This document shows, one piece after another, positions 1 through 9,443 of a DNA stretch of 64,000 nt. The notes under the pieces were generated by a model. It saw only the letters and a program-made list of their open reading frames with translations. It searched no databases and was not told the DNA's origin. The stretch is from Campylobacteraceae bacterium (lineage in GTDB: Bacteria; Campylobacterota; Campylobacteria; Campylobacterales; Sulfurovaceae), in the NCBI GenBank assembly GCA_027063105.1, contig JAMOSL010000028.1, positions 1-64,000 of the forward strand, written 5' to 3'. How positions within the stretch are numbered: position 1 is the first letter of the stretch; each line of letters opens with the position of its first letter. A program made the position numbers and the translations under genes.

Positions 1-106
1 TTGGTAAAATATCATTTAAAAAACTTATTAACAGTGGTTTCGACTCTTCACTTCCAAATATTCTCTTAAATCCAAAATCTGTAAATGGGTCTATATAAGT
101 TTGCAT
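1..106 (-). CDS. Rpn-family / PD-(D/E)XK nuclease, N-terminal 35 residues only
   Basis: Partial gene running off the left edge. The ATG (complement of 104-106) follows an AAAGGA ribosome site, and the frame reads MQTYIDPFTDFGFKRIFGSE and then a segment ending in FLNDILP. That opening (a D-P-x-x-D-F-G-F-K-x-x-F-G block followed by a leucine-rich FLN) is the N-terminal signature of the Rpn recombination-promoting nuclease / PDDEXK_2 'putative transposase' family. The catalytic core is outside the window, so it cannot be said whether the gene is intact. It lies 81 bp downstream of the exonuclease-ATPase gene on the same strand. Confidence 0.75.
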   Translation of the reverse strand, partial: MQTYIDPFTDFGFKRIFGSEESKPLLISFLNDILP

Positions 107-187
107 ATTATTTCCTTTTATTTAATATCGTTTAATCCCTTGATGATTAGTTCTCACTTAATTGAAATATGTTTATTTAACTTATAT

Positions 188-2431
188 TTAACTTACAATA
201 AGTTTACATAACCAAAATGAATCATATTTATCTGTAATAGCATTCATTAATAATTCTAAAGATACATCAATATCTTTATTTTTATGATCTATAATTAATT
301 GATAGATTGTCTCATATATTACTCTATCATCTTTTTGCATTAGCAAGAAGTCACCTTTTGGAGAATTTTGCAATTTTTCTATCTCTTCTTTGGATACTTT
401 CCCTCTAATAGTGCTCTCTCGAACATCTCTAAATAATCTAAAATAATACTCTTCATGATTTACCACTAATTCATTAAAGTTTTTTATTCTATTCGTAAAT
501 GTTCTACCTTCCAGATGTAAAAAACCTATAACATAAGTAAATTTATTAGTTGAAATTCTTATATGTTCAGGTATCACTTTTTTCATTTTAAAAAAGTTTA
601 GAGAAAAAGGATATAAAGAGTTAATTGAAGTTAATATAAATGATAATTTTCCTATATCATTTTTATCATCAATAATAGTCCTTTTTTTATACTCTCTATC
701 TTTATTCTTATAGACTTTATTAATATACTCTTCAATATCAAAATGAATCTTTTTCTCTATTTTAGGTATTTTAATTTTATTAAGAGACTCTAGATGTTCA
801 ACCCTCATTATAAGTTGGTTAAATTTTTCTTCTAATGATAGCTCTTCTCTTTCTGGTAATGGTATATTATGAATTATTGATTGATAATATTCATTTGCAC
901 GATTAAGGACTTTTCTGATGGAATCGTATTGTAAAATATCTTTATATATATTATGACCAAAAATATACTCCAAATTGACACCTGAAGAATTAGCTCTATC
1001 AATTAGCATATTACGCATATCTGGACTGCTAGGTCTATCTAAATAGACTTTTGTTCTACCTAATAAATCAATTACTGAACCATCAAATAGAGTTTCATAT
1101 TCACTCCATCTATTTGGAAAAAGATTTAATAATATAAGTGAATTTTTAGTTTGTGTCATAATTTCTTTTACACTCTCTACAAAGTTTTGGACTAACTCTT
1201 CATCTCCACTCATAGCTTCTAATTGGTCAAAAGATATAATTAATGGTTCATCAAAAATAGATAATTTACCAAATAAAGATATTGCAGATAAAGCAAACTT
1301 CTCTTTATTCAAATCTCCATCATGTTTTCCTAATCCAATTTTAATTAATTGCTCATTATCCAACTCTTTACCACTAAGATAACTGATAACTAAATTTCTT
1401 CTATCTTCATCAACATAATATGTATATTTTATAAGTGCCTTTAGAATATCGATAGATAATATATCTCCACCATATTTATTATTGTACCATTTTATCATAC
1501 TCTTTTCAATTGATTTCCAATTTTGAGCACGATTAGCAGTTCTACCAAATTTTTTATAAATGTTCAGTGGATCACTCTCTAAACTATCTTTAATCTTTTG
1601 ATTAGAACTATTATTAATAATTATTCTAGAGAAAGATTTAGCTAATAGGTACTCTAATTGAGAATACTCCGAATCATCTATTTTTTGAATAAATGATTCT
1701 AAAATTTTTGTATAAATATGTGAAATAATATTGTTTTTATCATTCGGTTTTCCAATAAATAAAAATCTATTTGTCTTAGATACCTCTTGAACAAATCGCA
1801 TCATAAGGTGAGTTTTACCATTTCCTGCTTTGCCAAGAATAACCATTGATTTTGTTTGATGATTTGGGTCATTTTTAATTTCGCTAACTCCATTAAGAAG
1901 AGTTTTAAATTCACTTTTATATAAAGATTTATCATCAAAATGATGTTGAAATGGATTATCTACTTTTGAGCTACTAAATGGATTTATATTTTTTGCATTT
2001 TTATTAGATTTTTCTATATCTAAAAGTTTTTTATATAAAAGATATGTAAACTGTGCATCATAAGAGGCTCTATGCGCTAAATCTTTATTAAAGAATTTAT
2101 CACTATCTTGTAAAAAAAGACTCTTAGATAAAAACTCTAATGAATAGCTTTCAATATCTTTAATTAACTCTCTACTCTTCTCATAAGAACATATCATATT
2201 AAGTTTGATAGGAATTCCAACAGATTTATAACTTTTTTCGAGAATAGCTCTATCATGTTCTGCATAGTGAGCTACAGTAATATTTAATTCTAATATAATT
2301 TTAGCTCTAAGCAATACATCTTTTAGATTATTATCTATAAACTCCTCAAAAATTAATTTACCATCTTCATCAATAATTGCTATCTCTGTAATTATATCAT
2401 TGCCCTCTGTGTCCACCACTATAAAACTCAT
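188..2431 (-). CDS. DEDDh 3'-5' exonuclease fused to a P-loop ATPase
   Basis: 747 aa. Residues 1-140 form a complete DnaQ-like DEDDh exonuclease: D7-x-E9 (motif I), D60 in AHYAEHDRAIL (motif II), and H120 with D125 in AHRASYDAQ (motif III). A linker leads to a P-loop domain with Walker A GKAGNGKT at 200-207 and a likely Walker B in LIISFDQLE near residue 415. The roughly 200 C-terminal residues contain a charged, coiled-coil-like stretch and a domain I do not recognise. The start is supported by AAGGA about 6 nt upstream of ATG. I know no housekeeping enzyme with this order. Exonuclease plus STAND/AAA-like ATPase in one chain suggests nucleic-acid surveillance or phage defence, which is inference. 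The Rpn-type nuclease follows on the same strand, and both sit outside the nuo operon. Confidence 0.8.
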   Translation of the reverse strand: MSFIVVDTEGNDIITEIAIIDEDGKLIFEEFIDNNLKDVLLRAKIILELNITVAHYAEHDRAILEKSYKSVGIPIKLNMICSYEKSRELIKDIESYSLEFLSKSLFLQDSDKFFNKDLAHRASYDAQFTYLLYKKLLDIEKSNKNAKNINPFSSSKVDNPFQHHFDDKSLYKSEFKTLLNGVSEIKNDPNHQTKSMVILGKAGNGKTHLMMRFVQEVSKTNRFLFIGKPNDKNNIISHIYTKILESFIQKIDDSEYSQLEYLLAKSFSRIIINNSSNQKIKDSLESDPLNIYKKFGRTANRAQNWKSIEKSMIKWYNNKYGGDILSIDILKALIKYTYYVDEDRRNLVISYLSGKELDNEQLIKIGLGKHDGDLNKEKFALSAISLFGKLSIFDEPLIISFDQLEAMSGDEELVQNFVESVKEIMTQTKNSLILLNLFPNRWSEYETLFDGSVIDLLGRTKVYLDRPSSPDMRNMLIDRANSSGVNLEYIFGHNIYKDILQYDSIRKVLNRANEYYQSIIHNIPLPEREELSLEEKFNQLIMRVEHLESLNKIKIPKIEKKIHFDIEEYINKVYKNKDREYKKRTIIDDKNDIGKLSFILTSINSLYPFSLNFFKMKKVIPEHIRISTNKFTYVIGFLHLEGRTFTNRIKNFNELVVNHEEYYFRLFRDVRESTIRGKVSKEEIEKLQNSPKGDFLLMQKDDRVIYETIYQLIIDHKNKDIDVSLELLMNAITDKYDSFWLCKLIVS

Positions 2432-2995
2432 AGATAATCCTTTGTATTTTTATATTAACTAATGATATTATATTAAATTAAATTAAAAGATGTTAAGGGA
2501 ATAGATTTAGACAATAATAATTCATCTAAAATACTTTTTTCATACAAGTTTATTTGCTTATTTCAAATTCTTCTTTCTCTAAGTCATTAAACTTTACATT
2601 TTCAAAGAAGCAGAGACATATTTTTTATTATTATTTTCTGAAGTAAAGCAATATTCTACTCTTAGTTAAAATCGCCAAAAACACAAAGTCATTGGTTATG
2701 ATTAAGGTCTAAGCTACCTTTTTATAATTTTTGTCTAAATTTAGAGAAAAACCCACAAATGCTTGGATTTCGCTAACTTTGTATTAATAATTTTGCTCAT
2801 ATATATTTTAAACATTGAAAGTATATTGTATTTTATCTTTTATATAACTTGAATTCTAGTAGATTCTTTATATTTAAAGAATATTTTATTGCGTTCTTTG
2901 CGTTAAAATCTAAGTGTAATGATTAGGTAGTTGAAATAATAATTCATCAACGATTGCCCCCAGTTAAACTGGGGATAATATAAAATTACTAAGGA
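2432..2995. other. 564-bp intergenic region without a supported gene
   Basis: Very AT-rich stretch between the exonuclease-ATPase gene and nuoN. I found no ORF with a plausible ribosome site on either strand. Two things stand out: the duplicated GCGTT element in GCGTTCTTTGCGTT near 2889-2903, and the 17-bp palindromic hairpin just before nuoN's end (listed separately). On the minus strand around 2555-2615 a short open frame (…FFENVKFNDLEKEEFEISK-stop) could be the end of a decayed gene, but it has no upstream continuation. Confidence 0.6.
2958..2974 (-). terminator. GC-rich hairpin after nuoN
   Basis: CCCCAGTTAAACTGGGG folds into a 7-8 bp stem with a tiny loop. It lies 22 bp beyond the nuoN stop and is the only GC-rich patch in the intergenic region. 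There is no clear T-run after it in the nuo direction, so it may be a transcript-stabilising hairpin rather than a classical intrinsic terminator. Confidence 0.45.
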
Positions 2996-4486
2996 TTAAT
3001 ATCCACTAGCACTTACCATATAGAAGATATATGATATTAGAGGTTGCATGAAGAATACTGATGATACAGTTGCAACAACAGCTATACCAATAATTGTCAT
3101 TAGAGGTTTTGTAATATTGTAATAAACTGTTTTATTATCATTTGATGGAGCCATTAAAAACATATATACTATTAATTTCAAATAATAATATGCTGCGATA
3201 GCTGAATTTAGACCCATTATAATTGCTAACCATATATAACCAGAATCAACTGCTGCACTCATGATATAAATTTTTCCCCAAAACACAGAGAAAGGTGGAA
3301 TACCTGCTAAAGATAACATAAATAGACCCATTACAGCTGCACCCATTGGCATAACTTGAACTAACCCAGCAAATTTTTCATAAGGGTGATCAAATCTATC
3401 ATGGTGTACATTGTTTTTATGTCGGCTAATCCATAGCATTGTAAATGCTCCGAGGTTAGTAAACATAAATAATCCATAATATAAGAATACACCTGTATTT
3501 GCTTTTGTTGTATCAAGGGCAATGGCTGCCATAACAAAACCAGCATGAGAAATAGAACTATATGCTAACATTCTCTTCACATCTTGTTGAACTAATGCCA
3601 TCATATTTGCTAATGTCATAGTAAGAACAGCCAAAACTAGAATTAAGATTCTAACCCACTCTATCCCTAAATCTATATACATACCAAATATACGCATAGC
3701 AACAACAAATACAGCAATTTTAGGAACAATTGACATATATCCTGCTAGTGGAGCAGAAGCACCTTCATAAACATCAGGTGCCCAAGTATGGAATGGGAAA
3801 AGAGATAATTTAAATCCAAATGCAACTAGTAGAAATATTGAACCTACCAATATTGCACCCATAACTGCTGGTTCATCTATTCTACCTTGAAGTACATCAG
3901 CTACTTGATAAAGTTCAACACTTCCTGTAAGAGCATAGATAATAGCAGAACCCATAACAAAGAAACTTGCTGCTAATGCACCCATAGTAAAGTATTTAAT
4001 TGATGCTTCAATGGCATTATCTCTATTATGAAGAGCAATAAGTGTATATAATGATAATGAAGATGTTTCAATACCTACAAATATAAGAATAAGGTTATCA
4101 CTTGATACCATAAATTGGAATCCAGCAATCATAAATAAGAAAAGTGCAAAAAATTCTGGATATGAGTATTCATGAAATCTTTTAGATGTAAGGGCTAGAG
4201 GAATAAATAACATAGATGCTATTAATATTAATAGTTGGGAAACAATTGAAAGTCCATCAATAAGCATTACGTCAAAAAATCCCCGTTCATTTACATTTAA
4301 TCCCATAACTGAACCGAAATCAATAAATAGAATCAAAATTGTCATCATAACATAGAGAGATTTATGCAATCCATCTTTTAGTAGGTCGATTATTAATATA
4401 ATTAATCCACCTGCGATAGCAATAAGCATTGGTGATAGTGTAACTAAGTTTAAAGAAGCTAAACTCACATTAATTGGCTCTAACAT
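2996..4486 (-). CDS. nuoN: NADH-quinone oxidoreductase subunit N
   Basis: 496 aa, about 14 membrane helices. One of the three antiporter-like (Mrp-type) subunits of the complex I membrane arm. It contains the proton-channel blocks typical of the family: LFPFHTWAPDVYEGA in the middle and an RMLAYSSISHAG block. Length is normal for NuoN. It is the last gene of the operon: its ATG overlaps the last base of the nuoM stop, and the GC-rich hairpin at 2958-2974 follows. No truncation is visible. Confidence 0.96.
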   Translation of the reverse strand: MLEPINVSLASLNLVTLSPMLIAIAGGLIILIIDLLKDGLHKSLYVMMTILILFIDFGSVMGLNVNERGFFDVMLIDGLSIVSQLLILIASMLFIPLALTSKRFHEYSYPEFFALFLFMIAGFQFMVSSDNLILIFVGIETSSLSLYTLIALHNRDNAIEASIKYFTMGALAASFFVMGSAIIYALTGSVELYQVADVLQGRIDEPAVMGAILVGSIFLLVAFGFKLSLFPFHTWAPDVYEGASAPLAGYMSIVPKIAVFVVAMRIFGMYIDLGIEWVRILILVLAVLTMTLANMMALVQQDVKRMLAYSSISHAGFVMAAIALDTTKANTGVFLYYGLFMFTNLGAFTMLWISRHKNNVHHDRFDHPYEKFAGLVQVMPMGAAVMGLFMLSLAGIPPFSVFWGKIYIMSAAVDSGYIWLAIIMGLNSAIAAYYYLKLIVYMFLMAPSNDNKTVYYNITKPLMTIIGIAVVATVSSVFFMQPLISYIFYMVSASGY

Positions 4487-6012
4487 TATTTTGCCTCCTT
4501 AATTGTCTTACTAAGTATTATTGTCTCTTTTGCTTCAGCAGTTTGTGCCTTTTCATGCATAAAACTAATTAATGCTTTCACACTTGTATCAATTGGTTCT
4601 AAAACAGGTTTAGGATATACGCCAAGCCATATAACAATAGCTACAAGAGGAACAAGAGCAGTTAATTCTCTACCATTTAAGTCTGGTAAATTTTCATTTT
4701 TTTCATTTGTAATTGGTCCAAAGAAAGTTCTTTTATATAGTCTTAACATATAAACTGCACCAAGTATAATAGTTGTACCAGCTAGTATAGTTGCAATTGG
4801 AGATATACTATAGAAACCTAGAAGAACTAGAAATTCTCCAACAAAACCGATAGTTAAAGGTAATCCAACTGATGCCATTAACATAATACCAAAGATAAGA
4901 GCATATTTAGGCATAACCGAAGCTAACCCACCAAACTCACTCATCATTTTCGTACCTCTTCTGTCATATATTACACCAACTAACATAAATAATGCACCAG
5001 ATACAATACCATGTGATAGCATCAAAAAGATTGAACCACTGATACCCTCTGCATTCATTGCGAATGTACCAAGAACAATAACACCCATATGTGATACAGA
5101 TGAGTATGCAATGACTTGCTTTATATCCTCTTGTGCATAAGCTATCATTGCTGTATATATAATCATAATGACGGCTATGACAGTGATAAATGGAATCATA
5201 ATTACAGAAGCATCAGGAAATAACGGAAGAGAAAATCTAACAAAACCATAAGTACCCATTTTAAGGAGTACAGCTGCTAGTATAACAGAACCAATTGTTG
5301 GTGCTTGTCCATGTGCATAAGGTAACCAAGTGTGGAATGGAAACATTGGTACTTTAATTGCAAATCCTGCAAAAAGAGCTAAAAATAACCATATTTGATA
5401 ATCAACAGGTAGTACCAATGCATACCAATCGGTAATAGAGAAACTCCAAACACCTGATACACTTTGGTATAAATAAGCCATAAATAATAGACCAACAAGC
5501 ATGATTAAAGAACCTGTAAATGTATACAAGAAAAATTTAATAGATGCATATATTCTTAGAGGTCCACCCCATGCACCAATAATATATAACATTGGAACAA
5601 GAGATAATTCCCAGAATAGATAAAATACAATCGCATCAAGAGCTACAAAAACACCAATCATTGTCATCTCTAAAAATAGAAGAGATATAATCATATTTTT
5701 AATATCTTTTTCAATACTCATGCCTATCATACCAAGAAGAGTCATTAGTGCAGCCATAACTACGATAAATAGACTGATTCCATCAACACCTACATAATAA
5801 TTTATGCCAAAATCAGGAACTAAAGGAATGAGTTCTATAAACTGCATTCCAGCATTTGTTCCATCAAAACTCATCCAGAGCCAAATAGCAAGTAGTAACT
5901 CTACTGTTGCTACACTGATACCATAAACTCTAGCGCTACTTTTATCAACAACAAACCCCAACAATCCTGCAATTGCGGGGAAAAATATCAATACACTTAA
6001 AATATTATCCAT
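4486..6012 (-). CDS. nuoM: NADH-quinone oxidoreductase subunit M
   Basis: 508 aa, polytopic antiporter-like subunit of complex I. The diagnostic PMFPFHTWLPYAHGQAPT channel block is present, and so is the following IKQVIAYSSVSHMG block with its conserved lysine, plus the early glutamate in the LFWELSLVPM helix. It lies between nuoL (11 bp upstream) and nuoN (1-bp overlap). Length is standard. Residues after about 480 form a short cytoplasmic tail. Confidence 0.96.
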   Translation of the reverse strand: MDNILSVLIFFPAIAGLLGFVVDKSSARVYGISVATVELLLAIWLWMSFDGTNAGMQFIELIPLVPDFGINYYVGVDGISLFIVVMAALMTLLGMIGMSIEKDIKNMIISLLFLEMTMIGVFVALDAIVFYLFWELSLVPMLYIIGAWGGPLRIYASIKFFLYTFTGSLIMLVGLLFMAYLYQSVSGVWSFSITDWYALVLPVDYQIWLFLALFAGFAIKVPMFPFHTWLPYAHGQAPTIGSVILAAVLLKMGTYGFVRFSLPLFPDASVIMIPFITVIAVIMIIYTAMIAYAQEDIKQVIAYSSVSHMGVIVLGTFAMNAEGISGSIFLMLSHGIVSGALFMLVGVIYDRRGTKMMSEFGGLASVMPKYALIFGIMLMASVGLPLTIGFVGEFLVLLGFYSISPIATILAGTTIILGAVYMLRLYKRTFFGPITNEKNENLPDLNGRELTALVPLVAIVIWLGVYPKPVLEPIDTSVKALISFMHEKAQTAEAKETIILSKTIKEAK

Positions 6013-6023
6013 CTATCTACTCC

Positions 6024-7934
6024 TTAAGCTTTTAATGTATAGATTGTTGCTACAAGTAACATTATAACTAATCCAACTGCCATCCAGTTAAGATAGTTAG
6101 AGAGGTTACCTGTTTGCATTTTTCTAGTATTATCCCCACCTTTATAGAACATATTCGCAATTCCATCTACAGTGGCATCAACAATTTTCATATCAACAGA
6201 TTTCCATAGCATAGTTGAAATCAAAGCATAAGGCTTAGAGATAAACTCTGCATAAAAAGCAGGGATATAATACTGATTTTTCAAAAGTTGATAGATAAAA
6301 CTATTTTCAACTTTTTCATTTCTAACCAAACCATTAGCATATTTTTTATAAGCTAATAATATTCCACCAATAGCAAATATTAGAACAAGAATTCCTAAAT
6401 ATAATGCTAATTCATGCGTATGATGACTCATCTCATAATTTGGCATAATTTCTAAACTTGTCGTAATAAACTTGTGAAATTCTTCTTGAAAGAATCCAGC
6501 TATCATTGCTAATAGTGCTAATGGACTCATTGCAATAAGTACAAATTTATACATTTCATGTGGATGAATATTAAATTCTTTATATCTTTCATTTCCATCA
6601 AAGGTTAAGAACACTTGTCTAAAGCTATAAAATGCTGTCATTCCAGCTGTTACAACAAGTATTGTCCATAAAACTAAAGTACCTTCATTAAATGCTGTTT
6701 CAATAATTGCATCTTTTGAGAAGAAACCAGCAAATGGTGGAATACCTGCAAGAGCTATAGAAGCGATACCCATATAGAGGTAAGTTCCTCTCATCACCCT
6801 TTTAAGTCCACCCATTTTAAAGATGTCTAGTTCATCATGCATTGCATGCATAACATTACCAGCACCTAAAAATAGAAGAGCTTTAAAGAATGCATGAGCT
6901 GCTAAATGGAAAAGTGCAATCCAGTAAGCTCCTAATCCAGCGGCAGCGAACATATAACCTAACTGTGAAAGTGTAGAGTACGCAATAATTCTTTTAAGGT
7001 CTCTCTCTATTAAAGCCATAGATGCTGCAAAGAATGCTACAAATGTACCAAGAGATGCTATAAAGAAGCTAACTTCAGATACTTCAGGCATTGAATATAA
7101 AGGGTTAGCTCTAATTACTAAGAAAACCCCTGCTGTTACCATTGTTGCTGCATGAATTAAAGCAGAAACAGGTGTAGGACCTTCCATTGCATCTGTTAAC
7201 CAAGTATGTAGAGGAAATTGTGCTGATTTTCCCATTGCTCCAATAAATAGTGCAATAGCAGCAGTTGTTAAAATTGCATCATCTAAATATGGAAGTGCAG
7301 GGAAAACAACATCATATTGAAGTGAACCTGTACTCCAGTAAAGAACAAAGATACCAACAAGCATAGCAAGGTCAGCAATACGGTTTACAATAAATGCTTC
7401 ATTTGCTGCCCAAGATGGAGAGATTGATGGATTAACATCTGGAGACTCATCAGGTTTATGATACCAAAAACCAATAAGTAACCAAGAACAGACACCAACT
7501 CCTTCCCAACCAATAAATAATCCTGCAAAGTTATCACTCATAACAAGTATTAACATAGAGAATACAAATGCTGATAGGTAAGAGAAAAATCTGTTAAAAC
7601 TTTTGTCATGATCCATATAACCAATAGAATAAATATGAACAACAGTCGAAACTAAAGTTACAACAACCATCATTGTAACACTTATCTGGTCAACAACGAA
7701 TCCAAATGGAATATCTAAATCACCAGCACTGATCCAATCCATCATTGTAACATGAATACCATGACCAGTCTGAACAACATAAGTTGCAAGAATAGCTGAG
7801 GCAACAAATGAAGTTGCTAATAGAAGTGAAGAGATTACTCCAATAAAAGTCTTTTTAGGAGTCATTCCAAAAAGAGCAGCAAAAAGAGAACCAACTAACG
7901 GTGCAAAAAGTGCAATATATACAAACTTTTCCAT
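6024..7934 (-). CDS. nuoL: NADH-quinone oxidoreductase subunit L
   Basis: 636 aa, the distal antiporter-like subunit. The N-terminal helices contain DHDKSFNRFFSYLSAFVFSM and the LFIGWEGVGVCSWLLIGFWY block with the conserved glutamate. The channel motif FPLHTWLTDAMEGPTPVSAL and the RDLKRIIAYSTLSQLGYM block are intact. After residue 500 a long amphipathic segment and a final transmembrane helix fit the lateral arm of NuoL. It lies 2 bp after nuoK. Confidence 0.96.
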   Translation of the reverse strand: MEKFVYIALFAPLVGSLFAALFGMTPKKTFIGVISSLLLATSFVASAILATYVVQTGHGIHVTMMDWISAGDLDIPFGFVVDQISVTMMVVVTLVSTVVHIYSIGYMDHDKSFNRFFSYLSAFVFSMLILVMSDNFAGLFIGWEGVGVCSWLLIGFWYHKPDESPDVNPSISPSWAANEAFIVNRIADLAMLVGIFVLYWSTGSLQYDVVFPALPYLDDAILTTAAIALFIGAMGKSAQFPLHTWLTDAMEGPTPVSALIHAATMVTAGVFLVIRANPLYSMPEVSEVSFFIASLGTFVAFFAASMALIERDLKRIIAYSTLSQLGYMFAAAGLGAYWIALFHLAAHAFFKALLFLGAGNVMHAMHDELDIFKMGGLKRVMRGTYLYMGIASIALAGIPPFAGFFSKDAIIETAFNEGTLVLWTILVVTAGMTAFYSFRQVFLTFDGNERYKEFNIHPHEMYKFVLIAMSPLALLAMIAGFFQEEFHKFITTSLEIMPNYEMSHHTHELALYLGILVLIFAIGGILLAYKKYANGLVRNEKVENSFIYQLLKNQYYIPAFYAEFISKPYALISTMLWKSVDMKIVDATVDGIANMFYKGGDNTRKMQTGNLSNYLNWMAVGLVIMLLVATIYTLKA

Positions 7935-7936
7935 TA

Positions 7937-8239
7937 TTACCCTTTCATAGATGCTAAATCATCAAGATTAAGCGTTCCAAATTTTTTGTAAAGAACAATT
8001 AAAAGTCCTAAACCAACTGCTACTTCACTAGCTGCTACTGCGATAATAAAGAAAGCAAACATTTGACCTGTCAAATCATTATAATAATAAGACACTGCAG
8101 CAAAAGCTATATTTGCTGCATTTAACATAATCTCTGTTGCAAAAAATAACATCAAAAGATTTCTTCTTCTTAAAACTCCTACAAGACCAACTGAAAATAC
8201 TAATCCAGAGAGTACAAGGTAATGACTAAGACCTATCAT
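7937..8239 (-). CDS. nuoK: NADH-quinone oxidoreductase subunit K
   Basis: 100 aa with three membrane helices, the expected size for NuoK. The second helix has NLLMLFFATEIMLNAANIAF with the conserved glutamate used in proton translocation, and the third begins with AFFIIAVAASEVAVGLG with a second conserved glutamate. The start overlaps the nuoJ stop by 4 bp, suggesting translational coupling. Confidence 0.96.
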   Translation of the reverse strand: MIGLSHYLVLSGLVFSVGLVGVLRRRNLLMLFFATEIMLNAANIAFAAVSYYYNDLTGQMFAFFIIAVAASEVAVGLGLLIVLYKKFGTLNLDDLASMKG

Positions 8240-8793
8240 TTTATTATCTCCTCTTTTTCTATTATTATATCTTCTTGAGTAGTTAAACTATTATCCATTT
8301 TTTTACCTGCTAATATAATACCTGAAATCATTGCAACTAAAAGCATAAGCGCAGCAACTTCAAATGGAACTAAGTATTTTGTAAATAGAACTAATCCAAC
8401 TGATTGAGCATTTCCTGCACCTTCTATCGGAGGATACATAGATTGAATATTATCACCCATAATTGGAGCTATAAATATAATTACTAACATTAAGGCGATC
8501 ATACCACCTAAAAAGAATACTAAATAATTTGATGTTGTATTCTCTTTAATATCTCGAGTAGCATCAAAGAACATCATTGCAAATGCATATAGAGCCATTA
8601 CAGCTCCTACATATACTATTAATTGAACTACACCTAAAAAATCTGCTTCCAATAGGAAGAAGAAACCAGAAATAAAAACCATGCCTCCAGCTAGTGAAGT
8701 CATAGCATAAAGTATATTTTTTGTTAAAACCGTTACTAAAAAAAGTCCTATAGTTAGGACTGAAAATAAATAAAAGGCTATTTGTTCATACAT
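8236..8793 (-). CDS. nuoJ: NADH-quinone oxidoreductase subunit J
   Basis: 185 aa, five predicted membrane helices, matching the NuoJ family. The GVVQLIVYVGAVMALYAFAMM segment is the family's conserved helix containing the pi-bulge region at the E-channel. The C-terminus ends in an acidic and lysine-rich tail. The gene is followed by nuoK with a 4-bp overlap and preceded by nuoI with a 17-bp gap holding an AAAAGGAGAAA ribosome site. Confidence 0.94.
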   Translation of the reverse strand: MYEQIAFYLFSVLTIGLFLVTVLTKNILYAMTSLAGGMVFISGFFFLLEADFLGVVQLIVYVGAVMALYAFAMMFFDATRDIKENTTSNYLVFFLGGMIALMLVIIFIAPIMGDNIQSMYPPIEGAGNAQSVGLVLFTKYLVPFEVAALMLLVAMISGIILAGKKMDNSLTTQEDIIIEKEEIIK

Positions 8794-8810
8794 TTTTTCT
8801 CCTTTTTATT

Positions 8811-9434
8811 TTAGTACGCAAGTGGCGTTTTCTTGATATTCTCATCAGCATTTGGACTAACAGCACCAAATCCATCAAATTCTTTCTGTTGCTTAAGTGC
8901 ATCAATAGGTGTTAGCATATCTTCAAATAATGAAAAACTAGCTCTCTGTTCCGAAGCTGTTTCATATCGTCCACCATGAACAATTGCAAGTTCAGGACAC
9001 ACTTCTGCACAATATCCACAAAATATGCATCTACCAAAGTTAATTGTATATTCACTAACCTCTTTTCTTTGATTTTCATCATATCTTGTATCCATTTTAA
9101 TACAATCAGAGATACAAATTTTTTCACATAATCCACACCCAATACATCTATAGTGACCACTTTCAAGAAGTCTTAACATATCATGTATTGCTCTATATCT
9201 TGGAGAAATAGGAAGCTTCTCTAAAGGATATTTAATTGTATGCATTTTACCACCAAAGAGAGCATTTTTCATCTCTCTAAGGGTTACCCATAGTCCAACA
9301 AAAAGTTCACCTTTAACAGTTCTTTTTGCTACTTGACCGAACTTACCTAATCCTGTTTCAGGGGTATGTTCTAAATCTAACATTCTGTAAGATTGTTCTC
9401 CTACATTTCTATTTTTAAATTCTTCTAAACTCAT
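8811..9434 (-). CDS. nuoI: NADH-quinone oxidoreductase subunit I (two 4Fe-4S ferredoxin-like)
   Basis: 207 aa. Carries clusters N6a and N6b of the hydrophilic arm. Cluster ligands: C97, C100, C103, C107 (CIGCGLCEKIC) and C136, C139, C142, C146 (CIFCGYCAEVC). In the first set the proline that usually follows the fourth cysteine is an isoleucine. An N-terminal membrane-associated helix region precedes the clusters, as usual. The spacing of 9 bp to nuoH fits one transcript. Confidence 0.96.
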   Translation of the reverse strand: MSLEEFKNRNVGEQSYRMLDLEHTPETGLGKFGQVAKRTVKGELFVGLWVTLREMKNALFGGKMHTIKYPLEKLPISPRYRAIHDMLRLLESGHYRCIGCGLCEKICISDCIKMDTRYDENQRKEVSEYTINFGRCIFCGYCAEVCPELAIVHGGRYETASEQRASFSLFEDMLTPIDALKQQKEFDGFGAVSPNADENIKKTPLAY

Positions 9435-9443
9435 ATCTACTCC

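Noticed and set aside
2889..2903. GCGTTCTTTGCGTT as a possible CRISPR-like or dispersed repeat
   Set aside because: Only two five-base units in this single place; no spacing pattern or second copy seen in the window.
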